Below are positions 16,210 through 24,420 of a DNA stretch of 64,000 bases, in pieces. The position numbers were made by a program, and so were the translations under genes. The stretch is taken from positions 310,001 to 374,000 of the forward strand of contig NZ_DASUSQ010000046.1 in NCBI RefSeq assembly GCF_036375055.1, written 5' to 3'. The DNA is from Umezawaea sp036375055. GTDB taxonomy: Bacteria; Actinomycetota; Actinomycetes; Mycobacteriales; Pseudonocardiaceae. The notes below the pieces were generated by a model. That model was not told the origin of the DNA and searched no databases. It saw nothing but the letters and a program-made list of their open reading frames with translations. Every line of letters begins with the position of its first letter. The first letter of the stretch is position 1.

Positions 16210-17565
16210 GTGCGCGTGTCGTTGCGGTGGCGGGTCGCGACCGTGCTCGGACTCGGCTCCCTGCTGGTGACCAGCGTGCTCGCGACCGCGACCTGGAACC
16301 TCGCCTCCGGGTACATGTTGCGCCAGCGCGAGCAGAGCGCCGTGCGGCAGGCCGAGGTCAACGTGCTTCTGGTCGACGACTCCCTGCGACGCGGGTCCGA
16401 CGGCCTGGACGACCTGCTGACCGGCCTCACCACCGGTCCCGACTCCACGATCCTGCTGTTCCGCGACGGCCAGATCCTCAGCAGCGGACGGCCGGTCGAC
16501 CCGACGGCACTGCCCGCCAGGCTCGTCGAACTGGCTCGCGAGGGCACACCGGCCCGGCAACGGCTCGTGATCGACGGGATCCCCGCCATCGCCGTCACCC
16601 TGCCGGTGGCATCCGGTGAAGCCGTGTACCTCGAACTCTTCCCGACCCTCCAGCTGGACCGCACCTTCCGCTACCTGAGCAGCCTGCTCGTGGCGGGCAC
16701 CCTGCTCAGCGCCCTGCTGGGTTTCCTGCTCGGGTCGTGGGCGAGCCGCAGAGCGCTGCGCCCCCTGACGGAGTTGACGAAAGCCGCGTCGCGGATCGCG
16801 GGCGGCGACCTGCGGGCCCGGCTGCCGGAACGAGCGGAGCCGGACCTCGCACCACTGGCCACGACGTTCAACGCGACCGCGGACGCCCTGGAACAGCGGG
16901 TGCTGCGCGACGCGCGGTTCGCCAGCGACGTGAGCCACGAGCTGAGGTCGCCGCTGACGACGATGGTGAACGCCGCTGAAGTGCTGCGGCGTCGGGCAGA
17001 GCTGCGAGGCCCACCGGCGAAGGCGCTGGACCTGCTGTCGTCCGAAGTGGACAGGTTCGCGCGGATGGTGGTGGACCTGCTGGAGATCTCCCGCGCCGAC
17101 CAGGTCACCGACGACCGGGCACTGGAACCCGTCGACGTCGGCGACCTCGTGCGCAACATCATCGCGACCCGCTCCGAACCCGCGATCGACGTCACCGTCG
17201 ACCAGGACGCTCCCCTGGTCCTCGTCGACCGCCGACGGCTGGACCGCGTCGTCGCCAACCTCCTGGACAACGCCGAACGGCACGCGGGAGGAGCCATCCG
17301 CGTCGCCGTGACGCACCACGACTCCGTGGTGCGGCTGGAAGTCGACGACGCCGGCCCCGGCGTCCCCCACGACCTCCGCGACCGGATCTTCGACCGCTTC
17401 GCCCGCGGCACGCGCTCCGGCAGCCGCGGCACCGACTCCGGCAGCGGTCTCGGCCTCGCCCTGGTCGCCCAGCACGTGCAGCGCCACGGCGGCGCGACCT
17501 GGGTCGAGGACCGACCGGGTGGCGGCGCTCGCTTCGTCGTCGAGATCCCGGAGGCAGAACGATGA
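16210..17565 (+). CDS. Membrane sensor histidine kinase
   Basis: 451 residues, GTG start at 16210. Membrane segment 1 (VATVLGLGSLLVTSVLATAT), an extracytoplasmic sensor of ~125 residues, membrane segment 2 (YLSSLLVAGTLLSALLGFLL), a HAMP linker (RRALRPLTELTKAASRIAGG), an H-box FASDVSHELRSPLTTMVNAA with the phosphoacceptor His, and an ATPase domain with N-box VVANLLDNAERHAGG, G1 VDDAGPGVP, F-box and G2 GSGLGLALV. It phosphorylates the regulator 23 bases upstream. Its stop overlaps the start of the lipoprotein gene (ATGA), so all three are one operon. Confidence 0.95.
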   Translation: MRVSLRWRVATVLGLGSLLVTSVLATATWNLASGYMLRQREQSAVRQAEVNVLLVDDSLRRGSDGLDDLLTGLTTGPDSTILLFRDGQILSSGRPVDPTALPARLVELAREGTPARQRLVIDGIPAIAVTLPVASGEAVYLELFPTLQLDRTFRYLSSLLVAGTLLSALLGFLLGSWASRRALRPLTELTKAASRIAGGDLRARLPERAEPDLAPLATTFNATADALEQRVLRDARFASDVSHELRSPLTTMVNAAEVLRRRAELRGPPAKALDLLSSEVDRFARMVVDLLEISRADQVTDDRALEPVDVGDLVRNIIATRSEPAIDVTVDQDAPLVLVDRRRLDRVVANLLDNAERHAGGAIRVAVTHHDSVVRLEVDDAGPGVPHDLRDRIFDRFARGTRSGSRGTDSGSGLGLALVAQHVQRHGGATWVEDRPGGGARFVVEIPEAER

Positions 17566-17783
17566 CACGCTCCGCAGTAGCGGCGCTGATCGTGACGGGC
17601 GTGCTGGCGGCCGGGTGCGGGGTGAGCGCCCAGGACGAACCGGAACCGCTCGAAACGTCGTCGGTGTTCCCCGAACCCATGCCCACCCTGACGCAGCAGC
17701 CTGATCGACCACCGACCTCACCGTCGTCACCGGTGTCCACCGGCTCGTCGCCCCGAACGACGTCACCAGCGGCGGACGGGTGA
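17562..17783 (+). CDS. Short lipoprotein in the two-component operon, probably truncated
   Basis: 73 residues, starting inside the kinase stop codon. MTRSAVAALIVTGVLAAGCG is a signal peptide with a lipobox (LAAGC, Cys at residue 19), followed by a Pro/Ser/Thr-rich tail. In comparable actinomycete operons this third gene encodes a longer lipoprotein with a GerMN-type domain. Here the frame stops early, and the next frame continues RSTTDLTVVTGVHRLVAPND, which looks like leftover coding sequence, so a frameshift is plausible. It may have been an accessory sensor of envelope state. Confidence 0.65.
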   Translation: MTRSAVAALIVTGVLAAGCGVSAQDEPEPLETSSVFPEPMPTLTQQPDRPPTSPSSPVSTGSSPRTTSPAADG

Positions 17784-17802
17784 GCACCGACGCCCTGGCA
17801 GG

Positions 17803-18267
17803 TCAGCGAGGTGTGAACGCGATGGCGGGCAACGACCTCGCCGCGTCGTCCCCGCCGCCGTCGGCGGGAACGCCCAGCACCCGCGCCAGGCGACGCCACG
17901 CGCGCGGGTGGTCACGCCGGTAGCTCCGCAGCACCTCCGCGACCTCCTCGACCGGCAGGTAGCGGTGGTCCGGTCCGATCCACGTCCGCTCGCCCACCCG
18001 GAGTTCCAGCGCCGGAGCCGCGCGGAGGTTGCGGTACCAGTCCGAACGGTCACCCCAGCCTGCCACGACCACCACCTCCGGCACGTCGGGCGAGTAGCGC
18101 GCGACCTCGACCACGACGTCGCGCCGCAGGCCGGACCGCCTGCCCGTGTGCGCCAGGTAGGCGAAGCGGTGTCCGAGCACACGCCCCAGCCCCAGCCGGT
18201 AGAGCAGGACCGGCGCGCGGAACAGGTGCTTGACCAGACCGGACGGCCTGCGATCGACCAGACCCAC
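17803..18267 (-). CDS. Deazaflavin (F420)-dependent nitroreductase family protein
   Basis: 154 residues from the GTG at 18267, which has GAGGTGG just upstream. Family signatures: N-terminal helix LVKHLFRAPVLLYRLGLGRV, then HRFAYLAHTGRRSGLRRDVV, VVVVAGWGDRSDWYRNLRA and the C-terminal LARVLGVP. These small split-barrel proteins bind F420H2 and reduce nitro-aromatics, quinones or enones (the Mycobacterium Ddn relatives). Natural substrate unknown. Convergent with the lipoprotein gene and preceded by the zinc-ribbon ORF. Confidence 0.85.
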   Translation of the reverse strand: MGLVDRRPSGLVKHLFRAPVLLYRLGLGRVLGHRFAYLAHTGRRSGLRRDVVVEVARYSPDVPEVVVVAGWGDRSDWYRNLRAAPALELRVGERTWIGPDHRYLPVEEVAEVLRSYRRDHPRAWRRLARVLGVPADGGGDDAARSLPAIAFTPR

Positions 18268-18329
18268 GACACCACCTCGACGCTGCGCCACCTGACGACG
18301 ACGGGACGACAAGAGGCCGCCGCGCGGCT

Positions 18330-18521
18330 CTACACCCCGCAGCGGAAGCAGTGGTGCGGTCCGACAGCCCGATCGCGACCACCCCAGCCCGCCCCGCTCG
18401 CACGCTCCCACAGATCCTCCCACACCGACGGGGGTGGGTCTCCGCTGTCGCAGGTGCGACCGCAGTGATCGCAGATCAGGATCAGGGTGGATTCGTCGTG
18501 GTCGCCGGGAATCGCGGTCAC
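18330..18521 (-). CDS. Small putative zinc-ribbon protein
   Basis: 63 residues if the GTG at 18521 is used. It has CDHCGRTC near residue 18 and HHCFRCGV at the C-terminus, two CxxC knuckles separated by a helix (WEDLWERASGAGWGGRDRA). This spacing suits one structural zinc site. There is no strong ribosome site, so the start is uncertain. The downstream F420-type gene begins 62 bases further on the same strand, so they may be co-transcribed. Function unknown. Confidence 0.55.
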   Translation of the reverse strand: MTAIPGDHDESTLILICDHCGRTCDSGDPPPSVWEDLWERASGAGWGGRDRAVGPHHCFRCGV

Positions 18522-18565
18522 AGTGCGGTTTTCATCTCTTTCACGCAGGGAACGTGCTCCGGACG

Positions 18566-18596
18566 GGGGTCTGCCGCGCCCCGTGCGGCAGACCCC
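18566..18596. terminator. Hairpin
   Basis: GGGGTCTGCCGC (18566-18577) and GCGGCAGACCCC (18585-18596): a 12-bp perfect stem with a 7-base loop, upstream of the zinc-ribbon ORF and just before the repeated CTTGCGATC block. Confidence 0.55.
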
Positions 18597-18657
18597 TGGT
18601 CTCGCACCGGGGATTGTCGTGGTGGCCCGCCCTACTGTCGCCCACATCGCGCCCCGT

Positions 18658-18682
18658 GAACCTTGCGATCATCTTGCGATCC
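18658..18682 (+). promoter_or_regulatory. Second CTTGCGATC tandem repeat block
   Basis: CTTGCGATC at 18662-18670 and 18673-18681, matching the block at 15398-15422 with one changed base in the linker. No convincing gene follows on the plus strand before 19297; a weak frame at 18663-18923 is not recognisable. It may control a transcript reading either way. Confidence 0.55.
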
Positions 18683-19296
18683 CCGCGGTGATCGCGACGA
18701 GACCGTGGAACGGCGGTCGACCGTCGACCGGGAGAACGTGCCGATCCAGTGGCACAGCGAGACCAGCACCAGCTGCACCGGCGTTCTTCGGGCCCTGCGC
18801 GTCAGCGGTGAGCGGGAGGACCGCGGTCGCGTGTTCACGGTGGCGGCCGATCCCGCGGGCGCTGGTGGCGCGACCGCCGCCAGGTCGGCGGTGCTCGTGT
18901 CCTCGGTTTCACCGGACCTGTGAGACGCCACGGCCGTGCACCCCTCGCGACCGCGAGCGTCTCGGACGGGGTGCCGATCTGGCTGTCCCGATCAGGGCGG
19001 AGTTCGCGGGACGCTTCTCGCCCATGAGCCTCACACGACGCGTGACGCGGCGTGCGCGGGCGCCGGGGGGCAGGCCGAACCCGGAGAAAGTCTGAACCAA
19101 GAACTTCTTGCCTGGGAATTTCTTAGATGATAGTTTTCGGCGGTCGCTCCACCGGCGCGTCGATCCACCAGCGGCGTTCGGTGCAGCGCGTCGTCGCGGC
19201 GCATCGCGATGCCGCCTCGGCAGGGGCACCCTTGGCGAGCCGCCACCACCGCGGGTTCCGAGGCCGACAGCGGTTCGAGCAGATTAGGAGATCGCC
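18683..19296. other. Intergenic region with MarR-type site
   Basis: 614 bases with no recognisable gene. At 19098-19110 there is a perfect palindrome CAAGAA-C-TTCTTG in an AT-richer patch (AATTTCTTAGATGATAG), 187 bases upstream of the marR gene. The core AAGAACnTCTT recurs in the metallo-beta-lactamase promoter at 21832, which suggests binding by the same regulator. Confidence 0.5.
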
Positions 19297-19770
19297 ATGA
19301 CGGCACGTGACGCGGATGTGCCGGGTCCTCGCCCTTCACCGGATTCCGAGCTCACCTGGCTGCTGCACCGAGCAGCACAGCACATGCACAACGCCACCGG
19401 CGACCAGGCCGAGAAACACGGACTCGCCCTGCGCGAGTACATCGTCCTGAGCGCCCTCCACAAGACCCCCGGCCTCACCCAGGGAGAACTCGGCAGAACC
19501 CTGAGCCTGGACAAGACCACCCTGATGAGCCAACTCGACCGGCTCGAACGCAGAGGCCTGGTGGTGCGTCACAGCTCGCCGCACGACCGCCGCCTGCGCA
19601 TCCCGGTGATCACCGACAGCGGTGAAGCCCTGCGCGCCACGGTGGCCGAGGCCAGCGCCGCCGTCGAGGCCTCGGCGCTCGATGGTTACGAGCAGGAACA
19701 CATCGCGCACTTCCGCCAGATGCTGTTCGCCATCATCGGTGACAGCGAAGACCCTGGTTCCTGCCTGTGA
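19297..19770 (+). CDS. MarR family regulator
   Basis: 157 residues; ATG with GGAG at a good distance. Helices for dimerisation (TWLLHRAAQHMHNATGDQAE), the DNA-binding core REYIVLSALHKTPGLTQGEL and SLDKTTLMSQLDRLERRGLV, the wing VRHSSPHDRRLRIPVITDSG, and a C-terminal dimer helix are all intact. Related palindromes lie upstream of this gene (19098) and in the promoter of the MBL gene (21824), so I infer it autoregulates and controls the downstream flavin reductase, MBL and CMD genes. Confidence 0.9.
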   Translation: MTARDADVPGPRPSPDSELTWLLHRAAQHMHNATGDQAEKHGLALREYIVLSALHKTPGLTQGELGRTLSLDKTTLMSQLDRLERRGLVVRHSSPHDRRLRIPVITDSGEALRATVAEASAAVEASALDGYEQEHIAHFRQMLFAIIGDSEDPGSCL

Positions 19771-20384
19771 CGGCCCCCGGAAGTCGTGCGTCGCGGCACG
19801 TCGCCCCGCGGATCCACGATCGAAAGCCCCCGCCGCGACCATGACCACCGCACCCGGCCCCGCCACGTCGGTGTGACACCTGGACCCCGCGCCGATCCGG
19901 CCTGCGCCCTCCGCGCCCTCATCGACATCGTCGTAGCAGCGCGGCGATGTTCCGGCCCCGGCGGGATCCGACGCGGGCGTTCCGCGACCTGCCCCTGAGC
20001 TTCGTCGCCGACGCCCTGCCCCCAGGACCGCCGGTCGCTCACGCGATCGGACGACTCGGGAACCGCCACGCCCCGCAGCCCGGAAAGCTCCTGCCCGGGT
20101 CTCATCACCCCACCTTCGCGCACGAGGGCGATCCGGACCGAGCACCCCGATCGGCACGGGTCGATTTCTCAGGAACCTCGCTCGATATCGGCGCGCGCCG
20201 CGGAACACCGAGGATTCGAATCCGCACAGCGACGCCTCGCCGATGTCGGTGGCGAAGGCCCTCATGTCCAGGACAAGGCAGCGCTCGTCGATATCGTCGA
20301 TCGGCCGGATCCGATTTCCGGACATGCCAGGCTCACATTCCTCCACTCCATTCAACTGCCACGAAGATGGAAGAAGTTCATCAC
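19771..20384. other. Intergenic region, no gene assigned
   Basis: 614 bases. A minus-strand frame near 20170-20330 reads MSGNRIRPIDDIDERCLVLD with protein-like composition but no family I know, and it ends without a convincing start or ribosome site. Possible decayed gene. Confidence 0.3.
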
Positions 20385-21725
20385 ATGCGATCGTTCGCAC
20401 CACGCGTGCCAACCCGCCACATCGGGCCGGCGACAATCATGGGCCTCGTTGTCGCACAGGGCTCGATCTGGCTCATCCGGCGTCCGCCCGACGAGAATTT
20501 CGGGAGTTACCTCGGGCAGTTCTTCGGAGCCGAAGCCGTACTGCTGCTGTCGGTGGCGCTCGTGCTGATCAGCACGTTGCCGTGGGTGGAGGCGTGGTTC
20601 GACGGCATCGACCGGGCCGCGATCTGGCACCGCAGGCTGGCGATCACCGGACTGGTCCTGCTGGCGCCGCACATCATGCTGTCGTCGAATCCGGACGTCA
20701 GTGAACTCGGTGGCGCCCTCGCCGTGATCGGCATCGCCGGCTTGGTGGGGCTCGCCTTGTGGGCCATCCTGCCGAGGTGGCAATCCGTGGTTCCCCGACC
20801 CTTGCGCCCTGCGGTGATAGCGGCTCGTGACGCGCGCGGCCTCGCGGCTTTCCGTCGAATTTTCGGCGGTTACGATCGCTGGCGCGCACTACACCGGACG
20901 ACCGGCTTGTTCGTCGCGGCCGGGTTCGTTCACGGCGTCCTCGACGGAACGGCGTTCGACACCTCACCAATCCGGTACTGGAGCTACCTGGCGATCGGCG
21001 CCGTCGGCCTCGGTTTCTACGTCTATCGCGAACTGCCGGCCCGGCTCTTCCAGTCGTTGCACGACTACCAGGTCGCCACGGTCGAGGAGATCGAGCCGGG
21101 CCTGGTGGAGATCGCCCTGCAACCGATCGGGCGCGGGGTCGATTTCATGCCGGGGCAGTTCGCCATGGTTTACCTCGAGGCCAAGGACGGTTGGCACCGG
21201 CATCCGTTCACGATCGCCAGCGCCCCGCACGACAGGGACCTGCGCTTCACGATCAAGGCTCTGGGCGATTACACGTCGCGCCTTCACGAACTCGTCGAGC
21301 CGGGCATGCCCGCGGTCATCGGCGGCCCGCACGGACGTTTCGACCATCGGCGTGGCACCGACCGGCAGGTCTGGATCGCCGGTGGCGTCGGGGTCGCACC
21401 CTTCCTCAGCTGGCTGCGCTCACTCGACGGCCCCCTGCCGTACCGGGTGGACTTCTTCTACTCCGCCGTCGGCGCACCGGCATTCGCCGATGAGATCCGG
21501 ACGATCGCCGACAGGCACGACGACCTGCACGCTCACATCATCGATTCGAGCCTCGAAGGGCGCTTGACGGCGGAACGGGTGCTCGTCGACGTCGGCGGAC
21601 ACCCGGAAGGGCTGTCCGTGTTCATGTGCGGTCCCGCCGCGATGCTGTCCGCCTTCGAGACGCGGTTGCGGCGGGCGGGCGTCGCCTCCCGACACATCCA
21701 CCGGGAGTACTTCGACTGGCGTTGA
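20385..21725 (+). CDS. Ferric-reductase-like membrane flavoprotein (FRE/NOX type)
   Basis: 446 residues from the ATG at 20385 (GGAAG upstream); the ATG at 20367 is an alternative. Residues ~1-220 hold about six membrane helices of the ferric-reductase-like domain, with histidines positioned for haem (AIWHRRLAITGLVLLAPHIM, RALHRTTGLFVAAGFVHGVL). Residues ~225-330 are an FAD-binding barrel (FMPGQFAMVYLEA, WHRHPFTIASAPHDRDLRFT), and ~335-446 an NAD(P)H domain (VWIAGGVGVAPFLSWLRSL, VFMCGPAAMLSAFE). It moves electrons from NAD(P)H across the membrane to ferric ion, oxygen or a partner. Lies between marR and the MBL gene. Confidence 0.85.
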   Translation: MRSFAPRVPTRHIGPATIMGLVVAQGSIWLIRRPPDENFGSYLGQFFGAEAVLLLSVALVLISTLPWVEAWFDGIDRAAIWHRRLAITGLVLLAPHIMLSSNPDVSELGGALAVIGIAGLVGLALWAILPRWQSVVPRPLRPAVIAARDARGLAAFRRIFGGYDRWRALHRTTGLFVAAGFVHGVLDGTAFDTSPIRYWSYLAIGAVGLGFYVYRELPARLFQSLHDYQVATVEEIEPGLVEIALQPIGRGVDFMPGQFAMVYLEAKDGWHRHPFTIASAPHDRDLRFTIKALGDYTSRLHELVEPGMPAVIGGPHGRFDHRRGTDRQVWIAGGVGVAPFLSWLRSLDGPLPYRVDFFYSAVGAPAFADEIRTIADRHDDLHAHIIDSSLEGRLTAERVLVDVGGHPEGLSVFMCGPAAMLSAFETRLRRAGVASRHIHREYFDWR

Positions 21726-21823
21726 CGTCGCACGGACGACCCGATCTTCCCCGAACCCACCACCGCTGGCCGCCACGTGTCGCTGACGCGGGAGCGGACA
21801 CCTGAGCCCCGCACGGCAAGTCT

Positions 21824-21869
21824 TCTCAGTTAAGAACATCTTGACTGAGACATTCTTGCCTCGTACGAT
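21824..21869 (+). promoter_or_regulatory. MarR operator over a leaderless promoter
   Basis: A near-perfect palindrome: TCTCAGTTAAGA (21824-21835), ACA, TCTTGACTGAGA (21839-21850), 11 of 12 positions matched. It covers a -35 TTGACT (21841-21846); 17 bases later lies -10 TACGAT (21864-21869), only six bases before the ATG at 21876. Transcription should start at or next to the start codon, giving a leaderless mRNA, and a protein on the palindrome would block the -35. Confidence 0.7.
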
Positions 21870-21875
21870 CATTCC

Positions 21876-22739
21876 ATGCCACCTCTCGTCGCTCCCCTCC
21901 CGTGGTCGCAGCCACTGCCCGAGGCGTCTCCGCCGGCAGAGTTCGCCCTCTACCACCTGCCGACCGGCACGTACACGACACGCGCGGCCTTCGCCTTCAA
22001 GGGAGGGTCGTTCGGCGACAAACGGGAGTTCGCCTCATCGGCGGTGTTGGTGCAGCACCCGAAGGGCGATCTGCTGATCGACGCGGGCTTCGGCGCCGAC
22101 GTCGCCACGCACATCGCGATGCTGCCCCGGTTCGTGCGCGCTCCTCATCGAGCGGGTCCGACGGTCAGCAGCCAGCTCGACGCCATCGGCTACGACCGCC
22201 GCCGGTTGCTCGGCGTGCTGCCGACCCATTCGCACTGGGACCACGTCAGCGGTCTCGACGGACTGCGCGGCACTCCCCTCTGGATGAACGCCCGCGAACG
22301 TGACTACGCGGCCCGGGACGCGGACGGCAAGGTCTACCGCAGCGTCTCGAAGGGTCACGAGATCCACGAGTACCGCTTCGACGACCGGCCGTACCTGGGC
22401 TTCGCATCGAGCTACGACGTGCACGGCGACGGCTCGGTGGTCGTGGCCCTCGCCGGTGGCCACACCACCGGCTCGGTCATCGTCTTCGTCACCCTGCCGA
22501 CCGGGAAGCGGTACGCCTTCATCGGCGATCTCACCTGGCAGATCGACGGCATCCGCCGTCGCGTCGAACGACCGTGGGTCCTGAGCAAACTCGCCGACAG
22601 CGATCCCGAACTGCTTCGGCAAGGCCTGCTGCGCATGGTTTCCCTCGACGAGTTGATGCAGATCGTCCCCGCCCACGACCTCGGCTCCTACCAGGGGATC
22701 CCTCTGCTGTCAGCACAAGCAGCCGGACGGCCCGGCTGA
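21876..22739 (+). CDS. Metallo-beta-lactamase-fold hydrolase
   Basis: 287 residues. Metal motif THSHWDH (about residues 109-115), later ligands in LAGGHTTGSV, GDLTW and the C-terminal PAHD. N-terminal part has VLVQHPKGDLLIDAGFG, the usual strand before the active site. Members include lactonases, thioester or arylsulfate hydrolases and glyoxalase II; the substrate cannot be chosen. No signal peptide. It has no ribosome site because the message appears leaderless. Operon-like with the CMD gene 128 bases downstream. Confidence 0.9.
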   Translation: MPPLVAPLPWSQPLPEASPPAEFALYHLPTGTYTTRAAFAFKGGSFGDKREFASSAVLVQHPKGDLLIDAGFGADVATHIAMLPRFVRAPHRAGPTVSSQLDAIGYDRRRLLGVLPTHSHWDHVSGLDGLRGTPLWMNARERDYAARDADGKVYRSVSKGHEIHEYRFDDRPYLGFASSYDVHGDGSVVVALAGGHTTGSVIVFVTLPTGKRYAFIGDLTWQIDGIRRRVERPWVLSKLADSDPELLRQGLLRMVSLDELMQIVPAHDLGSYQGIPLLSAQAAGRPG

Positions 22740-22841
22740 ACCAGATCGCGCCGGGGGGGATCCGGCCGCCGACCCCTTCCTCGCCCCACCTCGACAACCG
22801 GGGCCGGATTTCACCCATCACCTCCACAGGAGGAAGAGGAC

Positions 22842-22871
22842 ATGACACCACCGTTCCCGTGTGCCGGATGA
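22842..22871 (+). CDS. Nine-codon ORF coupled to the CMD gene
   Basis: An excellent ribosome site (AGGAGGAAGAGGAC) sets up ATG at 22842 and encodes MTPPFPCAG, whose stop overlaps the ATG of the next gene (ATGA at 22868-22871). Either a leader peptide that couples translation, or the relic of an original N-terminus shifted by one base. Confidence 0.45.
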   Translation: MTPPFPCAG

Positions 22872-23257
22872 GCGCCCGCGCGGCCTCCGGGCGTGAGGTC
22901 TACGCCCGCAATTTCGGAGTGGCCCCCGCCGAAGCAGAACGCATCATGAACGAGCGCGCAGGCGCTGTGTACGCCAGGGAAGCGTTCGAAGCCGCCGGAG
23001 GCCCCGGCTGGCAAGGACACAAGCTGACCGACCGCGACCGCGGCATCGCCGTCATCACCGCACTCGTCGCGCAGAACGTCACCGACGGGCGCCTGTCCAC
23101 CTACCTCTCACTGGCCCGCCGCACCGGCCTGGACGAGGAGGCGCTCACCGAGCTGATGGTTCTGCTCACCGCCTACCTCGGACAGCCGTGCACCTCGCTG
23201 GCGATGGAAGCGATCCGCCACGCGGCCAGCGACGAAACGGTCCATCACCAGGCGTAG
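22868..23257 (+). CDS. Carboxymuconolactone decarboxylase (CMD) family protein
   Basis: 129 residues. The segment GREVYARNFGVAPAEAERIM and the core LTDRDRGIAVITALVAQNVT, ARRTGLDEEALTELMVLLTA, YLGQP are typical of the gamma-carboxymuconolactone decarboxylase group. The AhpD-type CxxC is absent, so a peroxidase role is unlikely. Such proteins form all-helical oligomers acting on lactones or as redox-linked enzymes. The start is the ATG inside the stop of the preceding nine-codon ORF; the GTG at 22859 is an alternative. Downstream of the MBL gene, suggesting a joint lactone or thioester step. Confidence 0.8.
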   Translation: MSARAASGREVYARNFGVAPAEAERIMNERAGAVYAREAFEAAGGPGWQGHKLTDRDRGIAVITALVAQNVTDGRLSTYLSLARRTGLDEEALTELMVLLTAYLGQPCTSLAMEAIRHAASDETVHHQA

Positions 23258-23299
23258 GCCCGCACGTCTCTTGTCCACTCGATCTCCGATAGGAAGCTC

Positions 23300-24373
23300 A
23301 TGCGAACTCTGACAACGATTGGCGCTGCGTGGGCGGCGATGGTGATCGCGGGAGGTGTCGCTGTCGTCGGCGGCGTGCCCGCCGCGGCGACTCCCCCGTC
23401 GTCGACACCCGGCCCGACACAGGAGCGGGTCACCTGGAGCGCCCAGCCGTCGCTGCCGCAGTCGCGGTCCGAGGTCGGAGTCGCCGCTCTCAACGGCCGG
23501 GTCTACGTCGTCGGCGGCAGTGTGGAGAGCGCAAACACCGAGCCGAAGTACGCGTCCAACCTCGTGAACAGCTACGACCCCCGCACCCGGCAGTGGGCGA
23601 GCCACGCGCCGCTGCCGCGCGAACTCTCGCACGTCGGTGTCGCAGGCCTGAACGGCAAGCTGTACGCCTTCGGCGGGTTCACCAACGTCGTGCACATCGA
23701 TCCCCAGTCCGTTTCCTTCGAGTACGACGCACGACGTGATCGGTGGACCCGCCTGCCCGACATGCCTGCCCGGCTCGGCTCCGTCGGCGTCGCGGCGGTC
23801 GACGGCAAGCTGCACCTGATCGGCGGCCGCGACTCCCGCCGCGTCGAGACCATCCCTGGTGTGCCGTTCGAGCTGGGTTTCGGCACCGTCCGAACGCACT
23901 TCGTCTACGACCCTGCGCGCCGCACGTGGTCGACCGCACCGCAACTGCCCGCTGAGGCGCGCGACCACGCGGGCGTCGCCGTGCTCGGCGATCGCATCCA
24001 CGTCATCGGCGGCCGTGTGGAGGACGTCGACCAGAACCTCGCCCGCCACGACGTCTACGACGCCCGCACCCGTCGCTGGACCGAAGCCGCACCCCTGCCT
24101 GCACCGCGGTCGGCTGGAGCCGCGGTCGTGCTCGACGGCCGCATCGTCTACGCGGGCGGTGAATGCAGGCCCGGCAGCGAGACCGAGACCTTCGACGACG
24201 TGACCATCTACAACCCGCGGACCAACCGCTGGTCGACGGTCGCGTCGATGCCGCTCGGCGGCCGCCACGGGATCGGCGCGGGGCAGGTTGACGGCCGAGC
24301 GTACTTCGTCGCCGGAGCACCGACCTGCGGCGGCGGTTCGAGTGCGGACACCCTGGAGCTGAAGCTGCGATAG
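23300..24373 (+). CDS. Secreted Kelch-repeat protein
   Basis: 357 residues. Signal peptide (GAAWAAMVIAGGVAVVGGVP, cleavage near AAATP), then six Kelch repeats, each with the GG doublet and spaced Tyr/Trp: VYVVGGS...SYDPRTRQW, LYAFGGF...EYDARRDRW, LHLIGGR...VYDPARRTW, IHVIGGR...VYDARTRRW, IVYAGGE...IYNPRTNRW, AYFVAGA. This makes a beta-propeller, probably extracellular; no catalytic Cys-Tyr signature of galactose oxidase is visible. GGAAG precedes the ATG. May share regulation with the upstream genes. Confidence 0.88.
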   Translation: MRTLTTIGAAWAAMVIAGGVAVVGGVPAAATPPSSTPGPTQERVTWSAQPSLPQSRSEVGVAALNGRVYVVGGSVESANTEPKYASNLVNSYDPRTRQWASHAPLPRELSHVGVAGLNGKLYAFGGFTNVVHIDPQSVSFEYDARRDRWTRLPDMPARLGSVGVAAVDGKLHLIGGRDSRRVETIPGVPFELGFGTVRTHFVYDPARRTWSTAPQLPAEARDHAGVAVLGDRIHVIGGRVEDVDQNLARHDVYDARTRRWTEAAPLPAPRSAGAAVVLDGRIVYAGGECRPGSETETFDDVTIYNPRTNRWSTVASMPLGGRHGIGAGQVDGRAYFVAGAPTCGGGSSADTLELKLR

Positions 24374-24384
24374 CCGCGCGCACC

Positions 24385-24420
24385 GTGATCTCCAAGCTGG
24401 GGCCCCAGCTTGGAGATCAC
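24385..24420. terminator. 36-bp perfect palindrome after the Kelch gene
   Basis: Left arm GTGATCTCCAAGCTGGGG (24385-24402), right arm CCCCAGCTTGGAGATCAC (24403-24420): 18 bp with no loop, 11 bases after the stop codon. Most likely a terminator between convergent units. The rest of the 320-base gap to 24693 shows nothing. Confidence 0.7.

Noticed and set aside
20205..20230. GGATTCGAATCC resembling a tRNA T-arm.
   Set aside because: The flanking bases do not form a T stem or acceptor stem, and no D or anticodon arm is found on either strand. No tRNA here.
19947..20384. N-terminal extension of the flavin reductase frame back to 19947.
   Set aside because: Arg/Pro-rich shadow composition, no ribosome site; the membrane domain starts after 20385.
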